64,000 bases of DNA from Duganella sp. BJB480 (GCA_003416985.1 QVIN01000004.1:186001-250000), one strand, 5' to 3'; shown: positions 43,897 through 53,611, counted from the first letter of the stretch. Notes: generated by a model not told the origin, from the letters alone. Made by a program: numbers and translations.

Positions 43897-44934
43897 ATGA
43901 ATTTGGCATCAATTTTTCCTCATCCCATCATTCAGGGACCGACCGCCGGCGGCAACAACAATCCCGCGCAGGTGGCTGCTGTCTCCAATGCCGGCGCGTT
44001 GGGTTCGCTGGCCTGCTCCCTGCTTTCGCCGGATGTCATCCGTAGCCAGACCGAGCAGATCCGCGCCCTGACCGATAAGCCGTTTTGCCTGAATTTCTTC
44101 GTCCTGGAGACGCCCAAGCCGGCCCCGGAAGAAGTGGCCCGTGCCAAGGAATGGCTGAAGCCGTTCGCCTCGACGCTGGGCTGGACCGAGGTGCCGACCC
44201 CGGCGAAATGGTGCGAAGACTTCGCCGCCCAGTTTGAGACGCTGATCGAATTGCGGCCCGCCGTGGCCAGTTTTACCTTCGGCATCCTCAGCGCGGAGCA
44301 GATCCAACGCTTGCATGACGCCGGCATTTTCGTCATCGGCACGATCACCCATGCCGACGAAGCGCTGGCCTGGCAAAGCAGGGGTGCCGATGCGGTGATC
44401 GCTTCCGGCACCGAGTCCGGGGGCCATCGCGGCACCTTCATCGGCGCGCAGGAGGACGCCAAGCTGACCACTTTCGAGCTGCTGCCGACCATTGTCGAGG
44501 TGGTGCATATTCCGGTGATCGCCGCCGGCGGCATCATGGACGGCGCCGATATCAAGCGGGCACTGGACGGCGGCGCCCAAGCGGTGCAGATGGGCACGGC
44601 GTTCCTGGTGTGCGATGAATCGTCCATCAATCCGCATTACAAGCAACGTCTGCTGACGGCGGGCGATCATCCGACCCGGCTGACGCGCACGTTTTCCGGC
44701 CGTTATGCGCGCGGATTGGAGAACCGCTTCATGCTTGAAATGGCCGCTGTGGAAAAACAGATTCCGGCTTACCCGATACAAAACGCCTTGACCGGCGCCA
44801 TCCGCGCCGAAGCGGGCAAGCGCGGCGAGACCGAACTGATGTCGCTGTGGTGCGGAACCGGCGTCGCGCGCGCGCGGCCGATGCCGGCGGCGCAGCTGGT
44901 AAAAACCTTGTTGGCGGAGATAGCTGCCGCCTGA
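43897..44934 (+). CDS. Nitronate monooxygenase (2-nitropropane dioxygenase family)
   Basis: A 345-residue FMN-dependent TIM-barrel enzyme that oxidises alkyl nitronates, a detoxification reaction. It starts MNLASIFPHPIIQGPTAGGN. It contains AAVSNAGALGSLACSLLSPD, GADAVIASGTESGGHRGTF, VIAAGGIMDGADIKRALDGG and AVQMGTAFLVCDESSINPHY, the FMN-phosphate-binding region of the family. ATG 43897 is favoured over an upstream GTG at 43885; neither has a strong ribosome site. The GMC oxidoreductase gene follows with a 29-bp gap. Confidence 0.93.
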   Translation: MNLASIFPHPIIQGPTAGGNNNPAQVAAVSNAGALGSLACSLLSPDVIRSQTEQIRALTDKPFCLNFFVLETPKPAPEEVARAKEWLKPFASTLGWTEVPTPAKWCEDFAAQFETLIELRPAVASFTFGILSAEQIQRLHDAGIFVIGTITHADEALAWQSRGADAVIASGTESGGHRGTFIGAQEDAKLTTFELLPTIVEVVHIPVIAAGGIMDGADIKRALDGGAQAVQMGTAFLVCDESSINPHYKQRLLTAGDHPTRLTRTFSGRYARGLENRFMLEMAAVEKQIPAYPIQNALTGAIRAEAGKRGETELMSLWCGTGVARARPMPAAQLVKTLLAEIAAA

Positions 44935-44963
44935 CCGAAGCACCGCTCTTGGAGGAGAAGTTT

Positions 44964-46592
44964 TTGGAATCAGCAGGCATTTACGATTACATCATCATTG
45001 GTGCAGGCTCGGCTGGCTGCGTATTGGCAAACCGCTTGAGCGCGAACAGAAACGCGAATGTCCTGCTGATCGAGGCAGGTGGAAAAGACGATTATGTGTG
45101 GATCCATATCCCCGTTGGTTATCTGCATTGCATAGATAACCCACGGACCGATTGGATGTTCCGCACCGAGGCCGATCCCGGCCTGGGCGGACGCAGCCTG
45201 CTTTACCCGCGCGGCAAGGTGCTGGGCGGCAGTTCCTCCATCAACGGCATGATCTACATGCGCGGCCAGGCCGGAGATTACGACCGCTGGGCCGAGCTGA
45301 CGGGCGACGACAGCTGGCGCTGGTCGTCGGTGCTGCCGCTGTTCAAAAAGAGCGAGGACTATCACGGCGGTGCATCCGAATTGCACGGCGCCGGCGGTCC
45401 GTGGCGCGTGGAAAAGCAGCGTCTGTCGTGGAAAATCCTCGACGCGTTCCGCGATGCGGCGGAGCAGACCGGCATTCAGAAAGTGGACGATTTCAATCGC
45501 GGCGACAACGCCGGCTGCGGCTATTTCGACGTCAATCAAAAACGCGGCATCCGCTGGAATACGGCGAAGGCGTTTTTGAAACCGGTGTCGATGCGCCCCA
45601 ACCTGACCATCATGACCGGCTGCCACGTGGAACGTTTGCAGATCGAAATGAGCGATCGCGGGCCGGTGTGCAAAGGCGTGATTTTCACCGGCGGCGGCAC
45701 GCAGTTCACCGCCACCGCCGACAAAGAAACCCTGCTGGCGGCTGGCGCCGTTGGTTCTCCACAGATTTTGCAATGCTCGGGTATCGGCGCGGCCGACCGT
45801 TTGCGCCAGCATGGAATCGAGCCGCTGGCCGACTTGCCCGGTGTCGGCGAAAACCTGCAAGACCATCTGCAACTGCGCATGATCTACAAGCTCGGCGGCG
45901 GCGCCCGCACGTTGAACACGATGGCATCCAGTTGGTACGGCAAGATGAAAATCGGCCTTGAGTACGCGATGTTCCAGAGCGGGCCGATGTCGATGGCGCC
46001 TTCGCAGCTGGGTGCTTTTGCGCGTTCCGATTCCACGCAAACCACGCCGAATCTGCAGTACCACGTCCAGCCGCTGTCGCTGGAAAAATTCGGCGAACCC
46101 TTGCACGCCTTCCCCGCGTTCACTGCCAGCGTTTGCAATCTGCGGCCGACCTCGCGCGGCCATGTACGTATCGCCAGCGCGGATTCGTACGCGCCGCCGA
46201 AGATTTCGCCGATGTATCTGAGTACGCCGGAAGACCGCAAAGTCGCCGCCGACGCGTTGACGTTGACGCGCCAGATCGTCGCGGCGCCGGCGTTGAAACG
46301 CTACGCGCCGGAGGAGTACAAGCCAGGCGTTCACTACCGCACGGAGGAAGAACTGGCTGCGGCGGCGGGCGCGATTGGCACCACGATTTTCCATCCGGTA
46401 GGCACCTGCAAAATGGGCCGCGTCGATGACCGGAGCGCCGTCGTCGACAGCGCTTTGCGTGTAATTGGCATACAAGGATTGTGCGTGATTGACGCTTCCG
46501 TCATGCCGTTTATCACCTCGGGAAATACCAATTCACCGACGATTATGATTGCGGAGAAAGCTTCAGAGCTGATTCGTTCAGAGTGGAAATGA
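44964..46592 (+). CDS. GMC-family flavin oxidoreductase
   Basis: A 542-residue flavoprotein of the glucose-methanol-choline family. It has YIIIGAGSAGCVLANRLSAN near the N-terminus, YPRGKVLGGSSSINGMIYMR, AAGAVGSPQILQCSGIGAAD, and the catalytic His region FHPVGTCKMG with SGNTNSPTIMIAEKASELIR at the end. It oxidises an alcohol, and the substrate is not evident; choline dehydrogenase and alkyl-alcohol dehydrogenase (AlkJ-like) are the nearest relatives. A TTG start at 44964 is proposed because GGAGGAGAAG lies just before it; the frame has no suitable ATG nearby. It probably forms an operon with the nitronate monooxygenase. Confidence 0.9.
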   Translation: MESAGIYDYIIIGAGSAGCVLANRLSANRNANVLLIEAGGKDDYVWIHIPVGYLHCIDNPRTDWMFRTEADPGLGGRSLLYPRGKVLGGSSSINGMIYMRGQAGDYDRWAELTGDDSWRWSSVLPLFKKSEDYHGGASELHGAGGPWRVEKQRLSWKILDAFRDAAEQTGIQKVDDFNRGDNAGCGYFDVNQKRGIRWNTAKAFLKPVSMRPNLTIMTGCHVERLQIEMSDRGPVCKGVIFTGGGTQFTATADKETLLAAGAVGSPQILQCSGIGAADRLRQHGIEPLADLPGVGENLQDHLQLRMIYKLGGGARTLNTMASSWYGKMKIGLEYAMFQSGPMSMAPSQLGAFARSDSTQTTPNLQYHVQPLSLEKFGEPLHAFPAFTASVCNLRPTSRGHVRIASADSYAPPKISPMYLSTPEDRKVAADALTLTRQIVAAPALKRYAPEEYKPGVHYRTEEELAAAAGAIGTTIFHPVGTCKMGRVDDRSAVVDSALRVIGIQGLCVIDASVMPFITSGNTNSPTIMIAEKASELIRSEWK

Positions 46593-46716
46593 AACCCTGT
46601 GTTCGCTAGGTCTAGATCAAAAGTAGACCGTAGTTATACTGTATTGTTAGCCAATTTGTTACTGTGTATGATCTAAAAAAAATTTAGTAGTTTGAAAAGA
46701 ATAACAAGGAGACAGG

Positions 46717-47487
46717 ATGTCCGGCGTTATCTTGGAAACAAAGCACTTGACCAAGGAATTCAAAGGTTTTACCGCGGTCAATGATGTGAATTTGAAAGTA
46801 CAGCGCGGCCACATCCACGCGCTGATCGGCCCCAATGGCGCCGGTAAAACCACATGCTTCAATTTGCTCACCAAGTTTCTGGTGCCCACCTCGGGTCAGA
46901 TTCTTTTCAACGACAAGGACATCACCTTCGCCAAGCCGGCGCAGATCGCCCGCATGGGCGTGATCCGTTCCTTCCAGATTTCCGCAGTCTTTCCGCACCT
47001 GACGGTGCTGCAAAATGTTCGCATCGGATTGCAGCGCCAGCTCGGCACCAGCTTCAATTTCTGGCAGAGCGAACGGTCGCTGAACAAGCTCAACGACCGC
47101 GCGATGCAGTTGCTGGCGGAGGTCGACCTGACCGAGTTCGCGGACACCATCACCGTCGATATGCCTTATGGCCGCAAGCGCGCTTTGGAAATCGCCACCA
47201 CGCTGGCGATGGAACCGGAGCTGATGCTGCTGGACGAACCGACCCAGGGCATGGGCCACGAGGACGTGCACCGCGTGACGGAACTGATCAAAAAAGTTTC
47301 GGCAGGCCGCACCATTCTGATGGTCGAACACAATATGAAAGTGGTCTCCGGCATCTGCGACAAGATCTCCGTCTTGCAGCGCGGCGCGATGCTGGCGGAA
47401 GGCACATACGCCGAAGTTTCAAGTAATCCACAAGTGATGGAAGCCTATATGGGCACCGAAGCCGCAGTGCTGGAAGGAGCCCACTGA
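46717..47487 (+). CDS. livG: LIV-type ABC transporter ATP-binding protein LivG
   Basis: A 256-residue ATPase with Walker A GPNGAGKTTCFNLLTKF, Walker B LMLLDEPTQGMG, and the H-loop in ILMVEHNMKVV. The signature region is degenerate (MPYGRKRALEIATTLAMEPE), as in LivG proteins. It energises high-affinity uptake of branched-chain amino acids or a similar ligand at the inner membrane. Its end overlaps the livF start by one base (TGATG). An AAGGAGACAGG ribosome site precedes the ATG. It is the first gene of a five-gene unit in the order G-F-SBP-H-M. Confidence 0.95.
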   Translation: MSGVILETKHLTKEFKGFTAVNDVNLKVQRGHIHALIGPNGAGKTTCFNLLTKFLVPTSGQILFNDKDITFAKPAQIARMGVIRSFQISAVFPHLTVLQNVRIGLQRQLGTSFNFWQSERSLNKLNDRAMQLLAEVDLTEFADTITVDMPYGRKRALEIATTLAMEPELMLLDEPTQGMGHEDVHRVTELIKKVSAGRTILMVEHNMKVVSGICDKISVLQRGAMLAEGTYAEVSSNPQVMEAYMGTEAAVLEGAH

Positions 47488-48194
47488 TGGCCGCCGCTCT
47501 GGAAATCTCCAACCTGCAAACCTGGTACGGCGAATCGCATATTTTGCACGACGTGAACCTGACGGTGCAGCCCGGCGAAGTGGTGACGCTGCTGGGCCGC
47601 AACGGCGCCGGCCGCACCACCACGCTGCGCGCGATCATGGGCCTGACCGGCGCGCGCAAGGGTTCGATCAAGGTCAACGGCGTGGAGGCGATCGGTTTCC
47701 CGACGCACAAAATCGCCCACCTCGGCATCGGCTATTGCCCGGAAGAGCGCGGCATTTTCTCGTCGCTGTCGACCGAGGAAAACCTGATGCTGCCGCCGCA
47801 ACTGGCCACCGGCGAGAAGGGCATGTCGGTCGAGGAAATCTACGCGATGTTCCCCAACCTGGAGGAGCGCAAGCACAGCCAGGGCACGCGGCTGTCCGGC
47901 GGCGAGCAGCAGATGCTGGCGGTGGCGCGCATCCTGCGCACCGGCGCGCGCCTGCTGCTGCTCGATGAAATCTCCGAAGGCCTGGCGCCGGTCATCGTGC
48001 AGGGCCTGGCGCGGATGATCACCACGCTCAAGGCCAAGGGCTACACCATCGTCATGGTGGAACAGAATTTCCGGTTTGCCGCCCCGCTGGCGGACCGGTT
48101 TTATGTGATGGAACATGGTCAGATCGTCGAGACCTTTGTTGCATCGGAATTGAGCGCCAAGATGCCGGTCCTGACCGAGCTTCTGGGTGTCTGA
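47487..48194 (+). CDS. livF: LIV-type ABC transporter ATP-binding protein LivF
   Basis: A 235-residue ATPase partner of LivG. The Walker A reads GRNGAGRTTTLRAIMG, with Arg in place of the usual Lys. The signature LSGGEQQMLAVARIL and Walker B LLLLDEISEGLAP are normal, followed by MVEQNFRFAAPLADRFYVME. It overlaps livG and precedes the binding-protein gene by 52 bp. The Arg substitution may weaken ATP hydrolysis or may be a natural variant of this LivF subgroup. Confidence 0.95.
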   Translation: MAAALEISNLQTWYGESHILHDVNLTVQPGEVVTLLGRNGAGRTTTLRAIMGLTGARKGSIKVNGVEAIGFPTHKIAHLGIGYCPEERGIFSSLSTEENLMLPPQLATGEKGMSVEEIYAMFPNLEERKHSQGTRLSGGEQQMLAVARILRTGARLLLLDEISEGLAPVIVQGLARMITTLKAKGYTIVMVEQNFRFAAPLADRFYVMEHGQIVETFVASELSAKMPVLTELLGV

Positions 48195-48246
48195 GTAAGT
48201 GTACAAAAAATAGACCAGCACTACTTCTTGAACGAACGGAGACAAA

Positions 48247-49455
48247 ATGAAACTCAAAGCCATCACCATCGCAGCCACCGCCGTGTGCGCACTCGGCCTG
48301 TCCTTTGCTGCCCAAGCCCAGGTTTCCGGCGACACCATCAAGATCGGCATGATCACCGACATGTCCGGCCTCTACACGGACATCGACGGCGCCGGCGGTG
48401 CCGAGGCCATCAAGATGGCGATTGCCGACGCCGGCGTGGTCATCGCCGGTAAAAAGGTCGAGTTCATCTCCGCCGACCACCAGAACAAGGCCGACATCGC
48501 CGCCTCCAAGGCGCGCGAATGGTTCGACCAGCAGGGCGTCGACATGCTGATCGGCGGCACCAACTCGGGCGCCAACCTGGCCATGGCCAAGGTCGCGGCC
48601 GAGAAGAAAAAAGTGTTCATCTCGATCGGCGCCGGCTCGGCCCGCCTGACCAACGAGGAATGCACGCCGTACACGATCCACTACGCCTACGACACCATCG
48701 CGCTGGCGCGCGGCACCGGCGGCGCCATCGTCAAGCAGGGCGGCAAGAGCTGGTACTTCTTGACCGCCGACTATGCTTTCGGCCAGTCGCTGGAAAAAGA
48801 CACGGCGGACGTGGTGAAAGCCAACGGCGGCAAGGTGTTGGGTGCGGTCAAGCATCCGCTGTCGGCGTCGGACTTCTCGTCCTTCCTGCTGCAGGCGCAA
48901 TCGTCGGGCGCGCAGATCCTGGGCCTGGCCAACGCCGGCGGCGACGCGATTAACTCGATCAAGGCCGCCAACGAATTCGGCATCACCAAGAAGATGAAGC
49001 TGGCCGGCTTGCTGATCTTCATCAACGATGTCCACTCGCTGGGCCTGAACCTGACCCAGGGCATGTACCTGACCGACGGCTGGTACTGGGATGCGAATGC
49101 CGACACCCGCGCCTGGTCGCAGCGCTACTTCGCCAAAATGAAGAAGGAACCGTCGATGCTGCAGGCGGCCGACTACTCGGCGGCGGCCAACTACCTGAAG
49201 GCGGTCAAGGCAGTGGGCAGCGACGACACCGACAAGGTCATGGCCTACCTGAAGGCCAACAAGATCAACGACATGTTCGCCAAGAACGGCGTGATCCGTC
49301 CGGACGGCCGCATGGTCCACGATATGTACCTGATGGAAGTGAAGAAGCCGTCGGAATCGAAATATCCATGGGACTACTACAAGGTCGTCGCCACCATTCC
49401 GGGCGACCAGGCTTACGCCACCAAGGCGGAAACCAAGTGCTCCCTGTGGAAATAA
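48247..49455 (+). CDS. ABC transporter periplasmic substrate-binding protein (LivK-like)
   Basis: A 402-residue type I periplasmic binding protein. The signal peptide is MKLKAITIAATAVCALGLSF ending AQAQ. IKIGMITDMSGLYTDIDGAG, VDMLIGGTNSGANLAMAKVA and WYFLTADYAFGQSLEKDTAD are typical of the LIV family. It delivers the ligand to LivHM. Branched-chain amino acids are the default guess, but many Burkholderiales paralogues bind aromatic acids, amides or urea. An intrinsic terminator follows, which may set its high expression relative to the permeases. Confidence 0.93.
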   Translation: MKLKAITIAATAVCALGLSFAAQAQVSGDTIKIGMITDMSGLYTDIDGAGGAEAIKMAIADAGVVIAGKKVEFISADHQNKADIAASKAREWFDQQGVDMLIGGTNSGANLAMAKVAAEKKKVFISIGAGSARLTNEECTPYTIHYAYDTIALARGTGGAIVKQGGKSWYFLTADYAFGQSLEKDTADVVKANGGKVLGAVKHPLSASDFSSFLLQAQSSGAQILGLANAGGDAINSIKAANEFGITKKMKLAGLLIFINDVHSLGLNLTQGMYLTDGWYWDANADTRAWSQRYFAKMKKEPSMLQAADYSAAANYLKAVKAVGSDDTDKVMAYLKANKINDMFAKNGVIRPDGRMVHDMYLMEVKKPSESKYPWDYYKVVATIPGDQAYATKAETKCSLWK

Positions 49456-49470
49456 GCTGAGTTGCACACA

Positions 49471-49497
49471 GGCCGGGCGCCCTTGCCCGGCCTTTTT
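49471..49497 (+). terminator. Intrinsic terminator after the binding-protein gene
   Basis: Arms GGCCGGGC and GCCCGGCC (49471-49478, 49485-49492) are followed by five T. It lies inside the transporter gene cluster and would lower transcription into livHM. Confidence 0.8.
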
Positions 49498-49547
49498 CTG
49501 GCGTCACGCCGCACCGTCCGGGACGGCGATCTTTATATTGTGATCTC

Positions 49548-50432
49548 ATGGAAATATTCGGCTACCCCTTGCCCATGATTATGAGCCAGCTGATGCTGGG
49601 CCTGGTCAACGGCTCCTTCTATGCCATGCTGTCGCTCGGCCTGGCGGTGATCTTCGGCCTGCTGAACGTGATTAATTTCTCGCACGGCGCGCTGTACATG
49701 ATGGGCGCGTTTGTCGCCTGGATGGGCATGGCCTATCTCGGCCTGAACTACTGGGTGATGCTGGTGCTGGCGCCGCTGATCGTCGGCGTGTTCGGCATCG
49801 TCATCGAAAAAACGATGCTGCGCTGGCTCTACAAGCTGGACCATCTTTACGGCCTGCTGCTGACCTTCGGCATCACGCTACTGGTGGAAGGCGTGTTCCG
49901 CTCGTTCTACGGCGTGTCCGGCCAGCCTTTCCAGGTGCCCGAGGCGTTGGCGGGCGCGACCGACCTCGGTTTCATGGTGCTGCCGAACTACCGCGCCTGG
50001 GTGGTGGTGGCGTCGCTGGCGGTGTGCCTGTCGACCTGGTTCGTCATCGAAAAGACCAAACTGGGCGCCTACCTGCGCGCCGGAACCGAGAATCCCAAGC
50101 TGGTCGAGGCGTTCGGCGTCAACGTTCCGCTGATGGTCACGCTGACCTACGGCTTCGGCGTCGCTTTGGCGGGCTTTGCAGGGGTGCTGGCGGCCCCGGT
50201 TATCCAGGTGCAGCCCCTGATGGGTCAGAACCTGATTATCGTCGTATTCGCCGTTGTAGTGATCGGTGGCATGGGTTCGATCATGGGCTCCATCCTGACC
50301 GGTCTCGGCCTGGGCGTGATCGAGGGCCTGACCAAGGTGTTCTACCCGGAGTTTTCGTCGACGGTGGTGTTCCTGGTGATGGTCGTCGTGTTGTTGATCC
50401 GTCCCGCCGGCTTGTTCGGTAAAGAAAAATAA
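49548..50432 (+). CDS. livH: LIV-type ABC transporter permease LivH
   Basis: A 294-residue inner-membrane permease with about eight hydrophobic helices. It starts MEIFGYPLPMIMSQLMLGLV and contains GSFYAMLSLGLAVIFGLLNV and INFSHGALYMMGAF, the typical LivH signature. AGTENPKLVEAFGVNVPLMV is the cytoplasmic EAA-like loop that contacts the ATPases. It partners LivM, which starts 10 bp later. Confidence 0.95.
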   Translation: MEIFGYPLPMIMSQLMLGLVNGSFYAMLSLGLAVIFGLLNVINFSHGALYMMGAFVAWMGMAYLGLNYWVMLVLAPLIVGVFGIVIEKTMLRWLYKLDHLYGLLLTFGITLLVEGVFRSFYGVSGQPFQVPEALAGATDLGFMVLPNYRAWVVVASLAVCLSTWFVIEKTKLGAYLRAGTENPKLVEAFGVNVPLMVTLTYGFGVALAGFAGVLAAPVIQVQPLMGQNLIIVVFAVVVIGGMGSIMGSILTGLGLGVIEGLTKVFYPEFSSTVVFLVMVVVLLIRPAGLFGKEK

Positions 50433-50442
50433 GAGGCCGCAG

Positions 50443-51426
50443 ATGAATAAAAACATAGGTTATCTCGTCGCCTTCGCGATCGCGCTGGCGGCGCCGTTTG
50501 TCGGCTATCCGGTGTTCCTGGCCAAGCTGCTGTGCTTTGCTTTGTTCGCCAGCGCCTTCAATTTGCTGATCGGCTTCACCGGCTTGCTGTCGTTCGGCCA
50601 CGCGGCCTTCTTCGGCGCCGCCGGCTACGTGGCTGGCAACGCCATGAAGGTGTGGGGCTGGCCGGTCGAGCTGGGCCTGTTGGCCGGCGTCGTGGCCGGC
50701 GCCTTCATCGGCCTGGTGATGGGCGCGCTGGCGATCCGCCGCCAGGGCATCTATTTCTCGATGATCACGCTGGCGCTGGCGCAGATGGTGTACTTCGGCG
50801 CGCTGCGCGCCGGCGAGTTCACCGGCGGCGAGGATGGCCTGCAGGGCGTTCCACGTGGAAAACTGCTGGGCCTCATCGACCTGACCAACGACACCGCTTT
50901 GTACTTCTTCGTGCTGGGCATCGCGGTGCTGGCCTTCATGCTGATCGTGCGCACCGTGCATTCGCCGTTCGGCCAGGTGCTGAAGGCGATCAAGGAAAAC
51001 GAGCCGCGCGCTATTTCGCTCGGCTACGATGTGGACAAGTACAAGCTGCTGGCCTTCGTGCTGTCGGCCGCGCTGGCTGGCCTGGCGGGCGCGTCCAACA
51101 TGCTGGTGCAGGGTTTTGAAACGCTGACCGACGTCCACTGGAGCATGTCCGGCCTGGTGATCCTGATGACCCTGGTGGGCGGCATGGGCACGCTGGCCGG
51201 CCCGATGCTGGGCGCCATCCTCATCATCGCGCTGGAAAACAAGCTGGGCGATTTCGGCATCTTCATGGTTTCGCACACCGGCATCGAATGGTTCAACACC
51301 ATCGGCGAAGCGGTCAACATGGTGATCGGTTTCATCTTCATCGTTTGCGTGCTGCTGTTCCGGCGCGGCATAGTCGGCGAGATCGTCGCCAAGTTCGGCC
51401 TCGGCGGCGCCAAAAAAGCAGCTTGA
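50443..51426 (+). CDS. livM: LIV-type ABC transporter permease LivM
   Basis: A 327-residue membrane permease. FASAFNLLIGFTGLLSFGHA is the diagnostic LivM start region, and AIRRQGIYFSMITLALAQMV and KAIKENEPRAISLGYDVDKY follow. It completes the LivFGHM-SBP transporter. A parS-like 16-mer lies within the gene at 50847-50862. A strong terminator follows the stop. Confidence 0.95.
   Translation: MNKNIGYLVAFAIALAAPFVGYPVFLAKLLCFALFASAFNLLIGFTGLLSFGHAAFFGAAGYVAGNAMKVWGWPVELGLLAGVVAGAFIGLVMGALAIRRQGIYFSMITLALAQMVYFGALRAGEFTGGEDGLQGVPRGKLLGLIDLTNDTALYFFVLGIAVLAFMLIVRTVHSPFGQVLKAIKENEPRAISLGYDVDKYKLLAFVLSAALAGLAGASNMLVQGFETLTDVHWSMSGLVILMTLVGGMGTLAGPMLGAILIIALENKLGDFGIFMVSHTGIEWFNTIGEAVNMVIGFIFIVCVLLFRRGIVGEIVAKFGLGGAKKAA
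50847..50862. other. parS-like site inside livM
   Basis: CGTTCCACGTGGAAAA contains the palindromic core GTTCCACGTGGAA of chromosomal parS, to which ParB binds. Only the outer bases differ from the consensus TGTTCCACGTGGAACA. It lies about 5 kb from the two intergenic parS sites. Confidence 0.7.
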
Positions 51427-51436
51427 TGCAGCACAC

Positions 51437-51464
51437 ACGCCGGACGTTCTGTCCGGCGTTTTTA
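51437..51464 (+). terminator. livM operon terminator
   Basis: Arms ACGCCGGAC and GTCCGGCGT (51437-51445, 51451-51459) are followed by TTTTAT. It ends the transporter operon. Confidence 0.85.
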
Positions 51465-51547
51465 TTTCACCGGTAGTACATTTCGTCTGGCCGCAGGCCG
51501 GAGTGGGAGTAGTCCGTCCGTAACTTTTTATCGACATAGAGGATGAC

Positions 51548-53608
51548 ATGCACATCAAGAAAATCACGCTGGCGCTGGCCGGCATTGCGCTGACCGCCTG
51601 CGGTGCCAACGAGCACGACACGGCCGAAGATTTAAACGTGCTGCCCGCGTATCTGGGCACCATCAGCAGCAAGACCTACGACGGCACCACCGACGACCTG
51701 CTGACCGCTGGCCTGGGCGCGACCGGCCTGGCCGCCACCACCGCGCCGGCGTATGCCGATCCGTCCAATCCCACGGCCACCGAGCTGCGGCGCAACGCCA
51801 TCTACGCCAACTACCGTGCCGTGCTCGACATCAACGTCAACAGCGGCTATGGCACGCTGTATGGCCCGAACGTGGACGCCAGGGGCGTGGCCGGAACAGG
51901 GCAGGGCATGATCGCCGGCACCGAGTACATCGCCTACTCCGACGACGGCACCGGCAACCAGAACGTGACCCTGATGGTGCAGATCCCGAACGGCTTCGAC
52001 GTCAACAACCCCTGCATCGTCACCGGCACATCGAGCGGATCGCGCGGCGTGTACGGCGCCATCGGCAGCGCCGGCGAGTGGGGCCTGAAGAACAACTGCG
52101 CGGTGGCGTACGCCGACAAGGGCAGCGGCACCGGCCTCTACACCTTCGACGACGACAGCGTGAACCTGCAAAGCGGCGTGCGCTCCACCCGCGCCGCGGC
52201 CGGTAAGAACGCCATGTTCGCTCCGGCGCTGAGCGATGCCGACCGCGCCGCGTTCGCCTCGTCGTCGCCCGGGCGCATCGCCTTCAAGCACGCGCACTCG
52301 CAGCAGAACCCGGAAAAGGACTGGGGCAAGGTCACCCTGCAATCGCTGGAATTCGCCTTCTACGTGCTCAACGAAAAGTACGGCGTGCTGGCCAAGGACA
52401 ACAAAAGCCACATCGTGCGCCTGACGCCGAAGAACACGGTGACGATCGCCTCCAGCATCTCCAACGGCGCCGGCTCGGCCCTGCTGGCTGCGGAACAGGA
52501 CACCAAGGGCTTGATCGGCGGCGTGGCGGCCACCGAGCCGCAGGTGCAGCCCAAGACCGCCACCGGCTACACGGTGCGCCAGGGCGGCGTCAACGTGACG
52601 GGGCAGGGCAAGGCGCTGTTCGACTACTCGACGTATGCGGCGCTGTACCAGCCCTGCATCGCCTCCACCGCCGCCGCGCCGGGCCGTTGCACGGCGCTGG
52701 CCGCCAAAGGCTTGTTGACCGGCACCGACCTGCCATCGCAGCAGGCGGACGCCAAGGCGCGCCTGAAGGCCTACGGCTGGCTGGTCGATTCCGACATCCT
52801 GCAGGCGGCGCACGCCGGCACCAACATCCTGGTGGCGGTGACGTATGCGAACGCCTACGGCAAGTTCTCGGTGACGGACAAGGTGTGCGGATTCTCGTTC
52901 GCCCCGACCGACGCGACCGGCTCGCCGGTGGCGTTCACGGCGGCGCAAAAGGCCAGCAGCTTCGCCACGCAAAACGGCATCGTCGGCAGCGTGGTGTACG
53001 AGAATTCGGTGGGGGGCGCCAAGGCCTACAACTTTGGCGTGTCACCGAGCAGCAGCCTGGCGGACCAGTCGCTGGACGGTTTCCTGTGCCTGCGTTCGCT
53101 GGCCACGGGTGTCGATCCCGTCACCGGCGGCGCGCTGAGCGGCACGCTGGCGGCGCAGAGCGCACGCGTGAAGGCGGGCATGGCCGAGGTGGCGGCGACC
53201 GGCAATCTGCACGGCAAGCCTGCCATCATCGTGCAGGGACGCAGCGATACGCTGATTCCGGTGAACTTCGCTTCACGCGCCTACGTGGGCCTGAACGCGT
53301 CGGTGGAAGGCTCTGCGAGCAAGCTGCGCTACATCGAGGTGACCAACGCCAACCACTTCGATTCCTTCACCAACGCGCTGCCGGCCAACATCGTGCCGTT
53401 GCACGTCTACCTGTTCCGCGCGCTGGATGCGATGCTGGCCAACCTGCGCAGCTCGGCGACGCCGCTGCCATCGTCGCAGCTCGTACGCACGGTGCCGCGG
53501 GCCGACAACACCACGCCGATCACCGTGGTCAACGTGCCGCCCATCGCCGCCACGCCCGGCGCCAACGCGATCACGGTCAGCGGCACCACGGTCGATGTGC
53601 CCAACTAA
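51548..53608 (+). CDS. D-(-)-3-hydroxybutyrate oligomer hydrolase, lipoprotein type
   Basis: A 686-residue exported enzyme. MHIKKITLALAGIALTACGA has a lipobox-like LTAC, suggesting a lipid-anchored form. The domain resembles the 3HB-oligomer hydrolases of PHB-degrading Burkholderiales: RRNAIYANYRAVLDINVNSG, YGTLYGPNV, VTGTSSGSRGVYGAIGSAGE (with the Ser nucleophile region), KTYDGTTDDLLTAG and the C-terminal PAIIVQGRSDTLIPVNFASR. It cleaves soluble 3-hydroxybutyrate oligomers left by depolymerases. It ends 3 bp from the convergent alcohol dehydrogenase gene. Confidence 0.92.
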   Translation: MHIKKITLALAGIALTACGANEHDTAEDLNVLPAYLGTISSKTYDGTTDDLLTAGLGATGLAATTAPAYADPSNPTATELRRNAIYANYRAVLDINVNSGYGTLYGPNVDARGVAGTGQGMIAGTEYIAYSDDGTGNQNVTLMVQIPNGFDVNNPCIVTGTSSGSRGVYGAIGSAGEWGLKNNCAVAYADKGSGTGLYTFDDDSVNLQSGVRSTRAAAGKNAMFAPALSDADRAAFASSSPGRIAFKHAHSQQNPEKDWGKVTLQSLEFAFYVLNEKYGVLAKDNKSHIVRLTPKNTVTIASSISNGAGSALLAAEQDTKGLIGGVAATEPQVQPKTATGYTVRQGGVNVTGQGKALFDYSTYAALYQPCIASTAAAPGRCTALAAKGLLTGTDLPSQQADAKARLKAYGWLVDSDILQAAHAGTNILVAVTYANAYGKFSVTDKVCGFSFAPTDATGSPVAFTAAQKASSFATQNGIVGSVVYENSVGGAKAYNFGVSPSSSLADQSLDGFLCLRSLATGVDPVTGGALSGTLAAQSARVKAGMAEVAATGNLHGKPAIIVQGRSDTLIPVNFASRAYVGLNASVEGSASKLRYIEVTNANHFDSFTNALPANIVPLHVYLFRALDAMLANLRSSATPLPSSQLVRTVPRADNTTPITVVNVPPIAATPGANAITVSGTTVDVPN

Positions 53609-53611
53609 GGC

